Under the pieces are notes generated by a model. The model did not search any database. It had not been told where the DNA came from and was given only the letters and a program-made list of their open reading frames with translations. Of a stretch of 64,000 nt of DNA, positions 25,331 to 36,660 are shown piece after piece. Within the stretch, counting starts at the first letter, position 1. The number at the start of each line of letters is the position of its first letter. This DNA comes from Eonycteris spelaea. Its lineage: Eukaryota > Chordata > Mammalia > Chiroptera > Pteropodidae. The stretch is from contig PUFA01000021.1 of the NCBI GenBank assembly GCA_003508835.1, positions 9,650,501-9,714,500 on the forward strand, written 5' to 3'. The translations under genes and the position numbers were made by a program.

Positions 25331-25611
25331 TTTATTAAACCAGCCACCTCTGTCTCTTTTCGTGGTCCTTTGCAGTATTTCTCAAATTTATTCCATCATT
25401 TCAATTCAAGCACTAATAGAGAACTCTCATCTAGCTCATTATTGCTTCATGCCTGCACTGTGCTAAACATTCGTGGAACCCTACCTCATATGTCTAACAA
25501 ATCTTTTCCGTCCAGGAAAATTTGGGGCATGGCATTCAGCAGTCCCCAAACCTCCCGACATTCCTCACCTACAGCAGTGGCCTCAAAGCTCTTTTGATCC
25601 TGCACGCAATC

Positions 25612-25780
25612 AATATTATATTAGGCATACGACACAGTGATTAGACAGTCATATCGCTTACATAGTGGTCACCCCAGTAGGTCTAGTACTACCTGACACC
25701 GTCTACAATATTATTGACTATAGTCCCTATTACATGCTTGTGTCTTATCTCCCCATCTAGATTGCTTTCCCCTTGATGAT
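25612..25780 (-). repeat. L1 LINE 3' end, degraded
   Basis: 'gcatacgacacagtgattagacag', 'ccagtaggtctagtactacctgacaccgtctacaatattattgactatagtccctatt' follow the antisense tail of a Laurasiatherian L1. It is older or more eroded than the copy at 27,752. Confidence 0.75.
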
Positions 25781-25798
25781 GAGCCTGTCCCTTATTAT

Positions 25799-25822
25799 TC
25801 TTAATAATAATAATAATAATAA
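25799..25822. repeat. (AAT)n microsatellite
   Basis: About eight AAT units, interrupted once near the start. Confidence 0.95.
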
Positions 25823-26199
25823 ACAACTAATATGTGCACACAATTTAAAACATTATCGGTACGAAAAGACTTCTAAGAAAAAACTCTACTACTCACTCTT
25901 CCTCATCTTTCTTTTCACCTTCCTGACAGGCATTCCCTTGCAATTTTTAGTTGATGCTCCTGATAATTTCCTCCAAATTTTACTGCTCCTCTTCACTCCT
26001 TGAATCGTCGCTCGCAGACATCACCCACTGAGCTTCCGCTAAGGGGTATAGGAATGGGGCGTTCTGAAGCTCTGCCTCCCAACTTCTCCTCTTGCCTTCC
26101 ATCCTTGCATTTTCTTAGTACATCACAATTTGTTGTTCAGTTATTATCAGTATTTGCATTATTATGACTACTATTTAAAAATGGTTTAACGCTGAGCCA

Positions 26200-27157
26200 A
26201 CTGGAGTAGATGAGCTCATTTCTTTTCACAAACTTTTGTTTTTCCTGGAGTTGCCCCATTTTCTCACTTGTTTTATTGACTCTGAAGCTATCAGCACATT
26301 TTATTTCTAAATGTTCTCATGACACCACACAGAGTTCGTCAGTATTCTTTTCCAAATTCTCAAATGCACCATATAATCTGCTGGTTCAGGTTTTGCTGGG
26401 AGACCTTCGCCCACAGACTGTCTTCGCTTGCTCTAACCAGGACCAGCTGTTGTCTGAACTGGTGGCGCTGTGATCTTGTCACTTCCCGTTGGCGTTCTTC
26501 TGTGTCAGACATCCTGATTTTGGAATCCCGTGTCCTGCTCCTCCTTGATTTTAACTCTCATTCTGCTGACTTTAAAATCTGAAAATGTCTATTCTAACCT
26601 CGTTTTTGGTGCCGAGATTAACTGGGTGTAAAATCTTGGATTAAGAACGTATTTCCTTTAGGACTTCAAAAGTTTTATCCTCTTCTAGCATTTCTGTGCC
26701 TATTTCTCATTCCATTTCGTATGTTTCCTCTCGGAAAGATTCTCACATCTTCTCTTTACCTCTGGTTATTTTGAAATGTTGGGATCTTTTCATTCATTGT
26801 GCCAGGCACTCAGTGTACCTTTTCAATTTGGAGATTTGGGGTCCTCGGTTCTGGGGAAAATGTTCTAGAATCTCTGAGAGTGTCTTCCCTTCTGTTCTCT
26901 TTCTGGAATTCCAGAGATTTGGGACCTCTTGTTTTGGACCTCTGCCTTTCCTTTTCTCTCCTATCTTCTATCTTTTTGATACTTTTGTTTTACTTTCCAA
27001 GACTTATTCCATAGTGTACGCTAACCCTCTACTGAAATTTTCATCTTGGTTATCCTATTTTTAATTCTTAAGGAATCTCTCTTGCTCTTGATGCTTGTTT
27101 CATATCTATCTTCCTGTTCTTATTTTATGAATAAACTCTCTAATAGCTCTGAGGGTG
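26200..27157. repeat. probable ancient transposon fragment, T-rich strand
   Basis: A long pyrimidine-rich stretch contains phrases such as 'ttttaattcttaaggaatctctcttgctct' and 'cctgttcttattttatgaataaactctc', which resemble a known old mammalian repeat. I cannot recall the family. Open plus frames at 26,210-26,473 and 26,696-27,064 reflect the low A content, not genes. Confidence 0.4.
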
Positions 27158-27198
27158 TACACACACACACACACACACACAACACACACACACACACG
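27158..27198. repeat. (CA)n microsatellite
   Basis: About 20 AC units with one extra A near 27,181. Confidence 0.97.
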
Positions 27199-27751
27199 TC
27201 CATTTCCTGCATCATCTCTATTTCTTCTGGAGTCCTGCATAACAGTCTCCTGGTAGTTGTGTTGCAAGTTTTCTTAAATACCCAAAATCCTCCATTGTCC
27301 TTTTATAATTGGGACTTAGATGCTTGAAAGCAATGTGCAAGCTCTCTCTGTGTGAGCAGAGCAGTGGACAAATGAGCTTCACAATAGGTGCCACACTAAA
27401 ATTTGGCTTGGGGGCCAGCTGGCCTGTTCATTAGGGACCTGTTTCTCCAGAGAAGGCCCCAGTCTTGTGAGGGGCGGGATGGGGGCGGGGAGAAATTCCC
27501 CGCTGTGACTTTTTGGCATCAGGTTCCTGGGTAGTCTACCAGCATTCGGCTCACCTTCGGCTCACTCCCTGATTTTCAGGCTGTGCCTTCCGGTCTCTGT
27601 GCTCATCAGTAGCAGTCAGACTGGCGCCTCCCAGAGTCGGCTTCTGGAGGGCCCATTTCCAGCCAATGGTGGGGGCAGGGAGCATGGAGGTGCTTGCCTC
27701 CGTCGAATGACTGGTGAGAATCTGGGTGTGCATTTATTCTACACAGACTCT

Positions 27752-27985
27752 TTAAAAAAATTATTTTAGATTAGTTTCAGGTATACAGCACAATGGTTAG
27801 ACGTTTATATAATTTATGAAGCGATGCCCTAATTAGTCTGGCACTACACACAGACATTACAACAGTACTGGCTATACACCTATGCTGTATCCCACATCCA
27901 CATGACTAGTTTGTGACCGCTAATTTGTACTTCTTCGTCCCTTGCCTTTTTCACCAGATCTCCAATCCCCCTGCCCTCTGGCAGT
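27752..27985 (-). repeat. L1 LINE 3' end, bat-like
   Basis: 'tttcaggtatacagcacaatggttagacgtttatataatttatgaagcgat', 'cacatgactagtttgtgaccgctaatttgtacttctt' and 'tttttcaccag' fit the antisense L1 tail that I associate with bat genomes. This is one of the two best clues to the host. Confidence 0.85.
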
Positions 27986-28489
27986 CACCACTTTGTTCTC
28001 TCTGTCTGTGTGTTTGTTTTCATTGTTTCTTTTCAGAAACTTTTGACCTATCCCCTGGTCCCTGCACTGCCCTTCTGCCTCTAAGTCCTGGATCTTAGAA
28101 GATTCTGCAGGGCAAACTAGCTTTCACACCCTCCTGGGAAAGAATTACAGTTAGAAGCACTTTCTTCTTTATTAGAGGGGCCGATCAAAGAAGTATCGTT
28201 GTGAATTGTCTGATGGGGCGGAATTCGTGACGCTCATCTAGGTTGAAAGAATCGGCAGGAACCGAGGTCAGAATGTGCATCACTCAGGAAGTTGGCTGGT
28301 AGCGGGCAAATATTCGAAACTGTACTGAGAACACTAAATTGTCACCAGTTTCAAAGGAAGTTTAGGTTCTTTGGGACATCAGAATGCATTCTTGCTGAAA
28401 CAATAATTCGAATTTGGCACCAAATAGACTTTGCTTTGTTACTGTACCCGAGGAGCGAACACTTTCTTTTCCTCAATGCCAAGAATTCA

Positions 28490-28900
28490 TTATCATAAGT
28501 TAGCGAATTAAAATTATTTAATGGAATGGAATACAGAAATTAGAATATTTTAGGTTAAGCAATTTATTTTTATTGATTGTACTTGGCAGTCAAAGAACTG
28601 TGCATCTTCTGAATAAAAGAGGTTGCAGAAGCAGAGTAGCGAGGCCAGGAAATTAACCCTAATTATTCAATAAATATTCTTTAGTATGTGATGGCACTTA
28701 ATTATCCACATTTTCCATTGCTTTCCATGTAGAAGACATCTTAGCCACTATCGGACTCTAAATCTCATTTTAAAACTCTCACTGATGCCAACACCTGGCA
28801 ATGCAAATTAGGAAAAGCCAAATTTTTGTCATGAATACATATGGCAGGTAATGTGAATGAATGAATAATGATCAATGACATTAATAACCTCACATTTTCC
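28490..28900. promoter_or_regulatory. candidate conserved enhancer with octamer
   Basis: Non-repetitive AT-rich block with many homeodomain-type cores (gaattaaaattatttaatgg, ccctaattattcaataaat, cacttaattatccac) and a perfect POU octamer ATGCAAAT at 28,801-28,808. It looks like a developmental regulatory element. No coding frame is credible. Confidence 0.3.
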
Positions 28901-29390
28901 CTTGTTTAATATATACCATCCATGTGGCGGAGTATTTTTGGTATTAGTTCATTTATTTTCACAACCACCATATAAGATATCACGTCAAACTGCAATGAAG
29001 ACCAGCTCCCAGATCTCAGAGGCTAATGACAACACAGGTTTATGTCTCACTCACATGACATGTCCATCATGGGGCTGCATAACCGGAGACCTAGAAGGTA
29101 GACCAGGACCTGGGTCGACATTGCGAGTCTCAGGTGAAGGGATACGGAGATGGCAAACCATGAGCCGGTTCTCAAAACTTCTGCTCAGAAGTGACACATA
29201 TCACTTCTCTCTTTGATTCAGTGCCCAAAACAAGTCACACGGTCACGCCTGACTTCGATGAATCAAGAACTTTTATTCTATTTCATGGAGGGGCATCTCA
29301 GATCATGTGGTCAGCTTGTTACCAGTGGGTGGGGAAGTACCTTTACCCTGGGGGGCAACAGACGTTTTGAGTAACACAGTCTACCACAGG
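28901..29390. other. possible old interspersed repeat, unidentified
   Basis: Segments such as 'tttattttcacaaccacc' and 'acaacacaggtttatgtctcactcacatgacatgtcc' have the ring of an old MER element, but I cannot assign one. The plus frame at 28,875-29,216 shows no domain. Confidence 0.3.
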
Positions 29391-29405
29391 CAAAACAAAA
29401 ACAGC

Positions 29406-29406
<1 letters not shown>

Positions 29407-29441
<35 letters not shown>
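29407..29441. repeat. (CA)n microsatellite
   Basis: About 17 uninterrupted CA units. Confidence 0.98.
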
Positions 29442-29444
<3 letters not shown>

Positions 29445-30052
29445 CACATGTGCAGAAATGTTAGAATCAAACTCTGTACGCCACTTTTTTTTTTTAATCT
29501 ATAGTTATTATTGCAGGGGTTATGTTGTTGAAAAAGAAACATAAAACACGATGATACTATGAGGAATAACACCAAGAGATTGCCTTACAAAAGGGTCAAT
29601 CTAATGTTACTCATGCAAATGAAATTCAGGTTTTAAAAGGTAGATTTCTGCCAGCCCTGGTGGTCTCAAAGAAGAGCCTGCTTCACTTTGGGGATTCTCT
29701 AGTATTTTATATTCATTGTGTGACTCTGAAATTTGCTAAGTGTGAGTAATAGCTGAGATGCATTAAGCGTGATTGTTTTAAGGGGAGAGGATTTGAAGAG
29801 GAAATAATTTCACATCATCAGAAGCGTATCTTAAACTCATGGGTACTTAGCCAATCTTTACATTTTATTTCCTTTCTTGTGATTGCATAGTCTTCTATGT
29901 CACAAGACAAGTGAGTGTATACACACTCCAAGTCTGTAATCTGTCTTCAAGTTTATTAGAATCTTCATCAAAAAGTCACCACTTTCCTGGGCTTAACATT
30001 TTTTGCACTATAGAAATGAGCCAACCAGGTGACTCTGTTTTCTTGAACAAGC

Positions 30053-30066
30053 CTGCCACCTAGTGG
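30053..30066 (-). promoter_or_regulatory. perfect CTCF core motif
   Basis: The minus strand reads CCACTAGGTGGCAG, which satisfies every position of the degenerate CTCF core CCASYAGRKGGCRS. It lies 10 kb upstream of the CpG island and in the same orientation as the motif at 22,694. Binding is inferred only. Confidence 0.75.
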
Positions 30067-30099
30067 TTATTCAGAAAACTAGCGTTTTGCTGTACTTTT

Positions 30100-30235
30100 T
30101 CCTTTAATAAATATTTTTGAGTTCCTAATGTGTACCAAGCCCTGTTCTAGGTACTGAGCTTATAACAGTGAGTAAAATGGGCAAGAATCCCTGGAGCTTA
30201 CGTCTTATAGCATAAGGACCTGTGCACATAAGTTA
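30100..30235 (-). repeat. L2 LINE 3' end
   Basis: 'aataaatatttttgagttcctaatgtgtaccaagccctgttctaggtactgagcttataacagtgagtaaaatgg' and 'cctggagcttacgtctta' are the antisense L2 tail. Confidence 0.9.
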
Positions 30236-30319
30236 AAATTTGGAAAAATGGTCCATCGTCGTGACCTGTTAGCCTGATATCCTACCTAGATGTGTTCTCA
30301 TCTTCTCAAACGCTATATG

Positions 30320-30780
30320 CTTATGCGAGTGAAATATCTCCGCTCCTGTAAAGGTCAGCTCTTCACCTTCTTCCATTCTCTGGATCCAAGCTCCTCTTGC
30401 CTTATCAAGAGCTCCAGTACTTTGCGTCTACGATGATGCCCTCTTTCTCCTACATTCTCACAGGCTTCCTCTCCCTTGCATGTGCCCTTCTACATAGAGA
30501 ATGGATGTTTTGATTAATAGTCTACCATAGACAAAACAGAACCAGTGATGGCTTTCGTTAAAAAAAAAAAAAAAAGAAAATCTTTCCTTAATCCTAAATT
30601 CTTTCTAGCTAATGCTGCGTTTCTCTGCTTCTCTCATCACCATCTAACTTCTCAAAAGTTTTGTTTTTATCTCCCGTGTCTGCAAGAACCTCATCAGCCT
30701 TGTCTATTGCTGAATCCCCAGCACTCAGAAATAGTTTCTGGCATGTAGCCGGTGCTCAATAAATATGTTTAGTTTGCATA
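30320..30780 (+). repeat. L2 LINE 3' end
   Basis: Sense L2: 'ctcttcaccttcttccattctctgg' and, near the end, 'ctattgctgaatccccagcactcagaaatagtttctggcatgtagccggtgctcaataaatatg'. An A-run at 30,560-30,575 interrupts it. Opposite in direction to the L2 fragment just upstream. Confidence 0.88.
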
Positions 30781-31823
30781 CGAATTCATATTGCAATAAT
30801 GGCAATGCCCACTCTGCCCTGGTCTGTAGGTAATCTGGTATTCGGAAAATAGAGGTGGAAAGATCATGAAATTGAGAATCATGCTTTTGAGAAGATTCTG
30901 TAACCTTATGGATTTCCAATTCATACAAGGAAGATTGGACTACCCTGGCGATGACATTTATGTATCACGTATGGTATCTTGGAGTGAGCTCTCATTGGTA
31001 ATGGCATCTTGGGTATAACATCACAAAGAATTGTTTGGCTATGAAAATGCGGTGGCTGAAAAATATATGTCCCCTTGGGTGTGGGGGCTGTGCTGGCCAT
31101 GCATTCCTGGGACATATGGTTTTCTCCTGCTCTGAATGTGAACAGCAATTTAAAAAGGAAGAATCTCAAAATGTTTCCATTGCATTTTAGATTTGGACTA
31201 GACTTAACTTCTGTACAGTCCTCAACATTTAGTGATACGGTGAGAGTTAAACTCAGACTTAAAATTATAATCTAAGATAAATAGAAATGGATTTGCATCT
31301 ACTTATTTATCCAGAGTTCATCTTATATCTTGTGTCATGAAGGAAAAGTATTTTATTGTAGAACATTTAAAAATGTTCCTTTCAGGAAAATGTTCTGCAC
31401 TAAGGCTGGTATTTATTATGCTCGATATTTTATTTCCCTCTTAAGTGTGTGATTTTTCCTTCTTCTCTGGTGGGGCCGATTCTACTTGCTCTCTTTCCCC
31501 TATTTTGCTTCTCCATGAGGAGGTAATTCCAGACTAGACTGACAAATATTTCAAACTAGATTTCAATTACCGAGAGAATAAGTGAAATTAGTGAGATTAA
31601 AATAAAATAAACCTCAGAAGAAAGCGTAAGCCCCATTTTAATGGAAATCAGGATCAAATGAAAATTTTCACCACCTTATGTGCCAGTCATAAATGTCTTG
31701 AGTGGATAAAAAAACGTCTCAGTGAATTTGAAGATTTAAAAGAATGTATAGAGTTTATCTTAGCAGAAAAAAACAAAGGTAGTGATGAATAATTTTAGCA
31801 AGAGGAAATTGTTAATGGTCTAG

Positions 31824-32030
31824 ATCAGGGGTTGGCAAACTGCCCTCTTGTGCCAATGCTGACCTGCCATGTGTTTTTGTAAATAAAGGTCCATTGGAAG
31901 GCAGCATGTCTATTCGTTTTCATGTTGGCTGCTTTCTGAGACACTGGCAAAGTCTGCCAGTGGCTGACAGAAATCTCATGGCTTACAAAACCCTTCTAAA
32001 TGATAAGCTCCTCCATCAGAGTGTATGTTT
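31824..32030. repeat. hAT-like MER element
   Basis: Starts 'atcaggggttggcaaactgcc', then 'gccatgtgtttttgtaaataaaggtccattggaaggcagcatgtctattcgtttt', 'ttggctgctttctgagacactggcaaagtctgccag' and 'ggcttacaaaaccc'. This copy keeps the end that the fragment at 7,130 lacks. Confidence 0.75.
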
Positions 32031-33464
32031 TTGAAGGCATGGACTCTATGCTTAACCTTAGCTTTGAATCTCTCTTTAAGAAAGTATCACTACCTTCGAA
32101 ATAATCAGTTAAAAACAACTTTAAAAAAGAGAGTGTAAAAACTGATTTATGCCGTGGACGGTATTTTTAAATGTTTCTATCAGTAGTTGCCCGGGTCTCT
32201 GAGGGCAGCCCTGTTTTCCTCAGCCCTTGGAGGAAGGCTTGTGTCCCCTGCTTCTCCTCCCCAGCCGGTTCTTCAGCGTGCCCCACCCTGGAGGGTGCTC
32301 TGCTCAGCTGATATCAGGCCCAACACCTTTCCTCCCAGAGCGCGTTCCCAGGAGCCACGTAAGGCACCTGTGAGCCCATCCAGCGTGGTGATAGGGAGCA
32401 GCCGCCCTCTCGGAAGTCTTCTTGGCTCAGGTGGCCTCTTCCACACCGCCCCCGCTCCTCCCCATGCTTCTGGCCTCTGGGGCTTCTAGTCAGCAATGAG
32501 CAGACCCCCTGAGCAGATGTTAAGCAGCTGCCAAGAAGAGGTGGGGTGGTCATTGCCAGACTCCCACGGCACTCCAGTAGGCAGAAATGGGGGACCCCCT
32601 TCACCAAAAACATAACTTAAGTTTCAAAGAAGAAGAAAAACTTAACATACAAATATTTCTTATTATTTTCTGTCAATACCTGAGAAGTCACTTTCTTTTT
32701 GCACTGCAGTATTTGTTTTAAGTGCACACCAGAATGTTGGTGTTTAGCGAGAGAAGCTGAGGGAGGGGGGGAACTGCCTGATGGCCGTCCTGAAGTCTCC
32801 CGGGGTCTGGAGTCTCTAGATGGACTGCTCGAGACTCCAAGCAGGTGGGGTGGACATGTATTTTTAAGCAGATCTTGTTGCTCTTGCTTGCCTAAATCCA
32901 AGGAGGCTTCTTGCTTCTTTCCTCCACTCTCCAACACAAAAGTTGCCTGTCTGGACCACATTATTTTTACCTTTTTATAAAAATGCATTAGCAGAATTAT
33001 AATGTGATGGTTTCTGCTTCTGCAGTCTCAGGTTCATGTAATAAATGAGAAAAACTCTACTTCTCCAGTAAAAATCATGATTGAGAATTGTCCTTTATAG
33101 AATTCAGTACACTTTATAGAAAGAAATATAGCAACACATTCTTCCTAAAGTTGATGACTAAGAAGATTTGTCCCTCTCGACATATTAGAAATCTTTGCTT
33201 TTTATTAGAGAAATTAGTAAAAGTGTCCATAAAATTTGATGTGTGTTTTTTTCTCTCTCTCTTGGCTGCCAGAAAGCTCAGAACTAAATTCCTTGTACAA
33301 ATATCGTGACATGCTTCAGGTTGTCCCTTACAGTTGTCTGAGTCCTCCCATCCCCCCCCGATTCAGTGCTCCACTCTTATATTATCTCTTCCTTAATGGT
33401 CCTATCGGCGGTGCTTTAAAATCAGGTTCTTTAGGGTACGGTTTCTGAGTGTGTTCGATGAACT
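32031..33464. other. intergenic, no gene seen
   Basis: Moderately GC-rich around 32,190-32,600, with frames open on both strands over the same bases. This is typical of composition rather than coding. No repeat family or exon recognised. Confidence 0.5.
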
Positions 33465-33670
33465 GGCGAAGGGTTTTAAAATACATTTTCTCACATGATC
33501 CTCCAGACAACCCAGGAAATTGAAATGTCCCCATTTTCCAGATGAAAAAGACTAAGGCTAAAAGATGGGAGGAATTGCATTTAAACTCAAAAAGCTAGAA
33601 AGCAGAGGCAAAGGTAGGATACGAAACCCCTGCTGCCTAAAAGTCAAGCTTGTAAACTCAACCACCGAGA
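33465..33670 (-). repeat. MIR SINE
   Basis: 'ttttctcacatgatcctccagacaacccaggaaattgaaatgtccccattttccagatgaaaaagactaaggctaaaag' and 'gtaggatacgaaacccctgctgcctaaaagtcaagct' follow the antisense MIR order. Confidence 0.88.
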
Positions 33671-36443
33671 TGCACTGTCTCCCTTCATCTTACTCTGGTG
33701 GAGAAATCAAAGAGAACCGCTCTGTGAGAATGGAATTAATTTCCTCGGACAAAACCTAAACAGCGAATCAATATTGTAAAAAAACAAAGTCTAATCTTGC
33801 CGGTAATGAAATACACACAACTCAAAAACCATTTTGTACCTGTGGAAGGTTGTGAAATGTGCTGCTGTCAAAGCTCGGGGGACACAGGTTCTCTTAAATT
33901 CTTTTGGTTAGACAGAATTTTTAAAGCGCGTTGCCAGGCAAAAGCCGTACCGATCAGCACTGTGATGATTGATGGATCCCATTGCTAGGAACTTAAGCTG
34001 AGGAAATATTTTACAAGATGAAAACTGTGTGTTTAAAGCTGTCACAGCAGCCTTATTAGAAGTAAAAAATGGATCGGGTGATAATTGGCCTTCACCAGAA
34101 GATAAAAACGCGCAAGTGGTTTCGATTTGACAGCAAGGTTGTGTACTGGAAGTTCATTCAGATGAACTGAGAAAGACACGAAAGCCAAGGTGATACAGAA
34201 AACGGAACTGGATGCTGGTTATGGGTCCACCGATGCCAAGAGGAAGTTCACGTACGGATCATGTCGTGGGGTCTAGCTATAGGCTAAAATCTTGCTCCTG
34301 CAATCATCTCAGAAGCCAGGGGTGTGGGGAGGTCCTCTGGATTTAGAAGTGGAGTGCCATGGGGCACCCCGGAGACCTGGGCCGGAAGCCAAAAGGGGTG
34401 CCAGGGCCGGGGCCACAGTCTTCATCCAAACCAAGCCGCCATTTAAAGATGAGGAATCAGGAAGATGCAAGAAGCAGAAGTGCAGAGCTCAGACAGACGC
34501 ACGGAAGGCTGATGAGAAGGCAGTCAGTCTCCAGGCAGTGATTGCTCAGCCCAAACAGGTCTCCTGGGCAATGCACACAATTATATATTCTTCCCAAGGT
34601 CAGGAATGGTCACTACAAAAAACATTCTTCCAACGTGGAACTTTATCACGTGGTGTTAGAAAGCTGAGCAGCCTTCTACCCCACCTCTGAAATGACGCCA
34701 GTTCTCAGCGAGAGCGGCTGGTGGCGGTTTGGTCTAAAATCCTGCAGACGTTTTCCCGTGGATTTCTTTAGAGCATAACGGGCAATACCACACATACTGT
34801 TCAGCCGCTTGCTGTAGGCACCTAAGAAGTTGTTTTTGACACCTGTCCTTCTGTTCGATTTTGAGCAAATGAATCTTTTAATGACAATGAAATTGCCTTT
34901 TTTTTTGTCATTGTTCCAAGTCTACCAGGAACACAGATTCTTTAAAATGAGAACTGTGATTTTCTCATTGTGTCAGATACGCTGGCCCATCACTGTGACA
35001 GGCTATCTCATGGTCACAGACGGCATTCTGTTCCCAATAAAACTACTGACACAATAGCTGATTTTGTTTGTTTGTTGTTTTTTGTTTTTAGAGATCCTCG
35101 ACTGTGTATGCCAACTTTTTCCTTAATACATTTTAAAGTCAAGCTCTCCCATGTCTTTCTTTTTTTTTTTTTTTTTTGATTTGGAGAGAAAGCATCCTTT
35201 CTGATGTTGGGGTGAGTGTATCTGAGTAGGAGATCCCTGGGCTTGCGACGCATCTGGGTTATGGCTTCTGTTGGCAAGTCTTACGTAGTCTCTCCAAAGA
35301 GCAGAATTAGGTAGATGTCGGAATTCGGACAGCATTTGCACTTGGAGAAGTAGGGAAAGTGACATGCCTTAACTTGTAGCAAAAATGTGCATTCTCTGCA
35401 TTCTGGCTGACGACTTGCTGGTGCACTTACCAGTCTATTTTGGGCACCATTTCTTGCACTCAAGTAAAAACATTTAAACTACCAGTAGGGGCTGATATAG
35501 AGTAGGAGCATGTGTTTGGTGACAGGGAATGGTGTGAGACTTCAGGCTTGTGCTGTCTAATAGTGGAACCTCTACAGTCTTATTTATTCAGAAGTAGAAC
35601 CACGTGAATGATTGTTCTACAGCATTCTACAGCATTCTTTACGCCATTGTAAGTAAACTTGTTCTTTGAAGGATTTAATGGGTGATTACGAGGAGGAAGG
35701 GCAGCCAAAGAATTAAGGAATGTTTTCCCAAGCAGAGATCCCTCTGCTTTAATCCCCTGCCCCACCCCATGTCTGTAGAAACAGGTAAACACTGCCTAGA
35801 AAAAGCCCTTGCTTGTTTTTTGGGGCAAACACCCTTCAATCATTGGTTTTGTGTGTTATCCTGACAGAAAATGTTGGTGAATAGAAAAAGTACTTTGAGA
35901 ATGAAAGTCTAGGTGGGGAAAATTCCATGCTTTGACAGGAAGAACGGAGTTGGCAACGAGCACACTATTCATGTAACATATAAGATTTTTTTTTTTTTTT
36001 TTTGGATCCGCCTATTATCTTGAGCAAAAAGTTCCTAGTCCAGTGTCAAGGCCTGGCCGCTCCTTCCGTTTCAAGCGCAACGCTTCCCAGTCAACACGTG
36101 TTTGTTCAGATTTCCCAGCTCTTCATTTACAGTACGTCAGAGGAAAGTGAAATAGGGAACCGAACTTCAGCCGTTCTCCAATTACTCAGCGTGCAGTGGC
36201 AGAGTGGAACTCAAAATCCCCCACGTTATTCTTCAGCATTGCTCTTGAGTGACAGTCAAGGAAGGGGTCAGGGAAAGGCTGGAGGTGCACTGCCGGCCCC
36301 TGCTCGAAGGAGGGGCTCTGCTAAAGCTTTGAACCTCCAAACTTCGCCTGCTAAAGACACCCCGAACCCCAGCAAGGGGCAGTCCCCTTGGAGCATGTGC
36401 TTTTACCAAAAATCAGGTGGTGTCCAGCTTCGTGCTCTTTGAA
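33671..36443. other. intergenic, no gene seen
   Basis: Mostly unique. T-homopolymers lie at 35,159-35,177 and 35,986-36,003. Frames at 34,292-34,690 and 36,002-36,442 are the longest here, but they have no recognisable motif and no splice or start context that would support a gene. Confidence 0.5.
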
Positions 36444-36660
36444 ATCAAGGTTTCTCAACCTCATCGTTATTGACACTTTGACTGAATAATTGCCGATTGT
36501 GGGGCTGTTCTGTGCGCATTGTAAGATAGTTAACAGCAACCCTGAACTTTGCTCACTAGATGCCAGTAGTAATATTCTCCCTCAGACTCCCCCAAATGCT
36601 TCCAATGCAGCCATTGTCTTCTGGGGAGCAAGAGAGCCCCTGTTGGAGAGGTGCTGATTG
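36444..36660 (-). repeat. MER20 DNA transposon
   Basis: The inverted form of MER20: 'aaggtttctcaacctcatcgttattgacac', 'attgccgattgtggggctgttctgtgcgcattgtaagatagttaacagcaaccctg', 'actagatgccagtagtaat' and 'ccctgttggagaggtgctgat'. It is non-autonomous and about full length. Confidence 0.88.
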
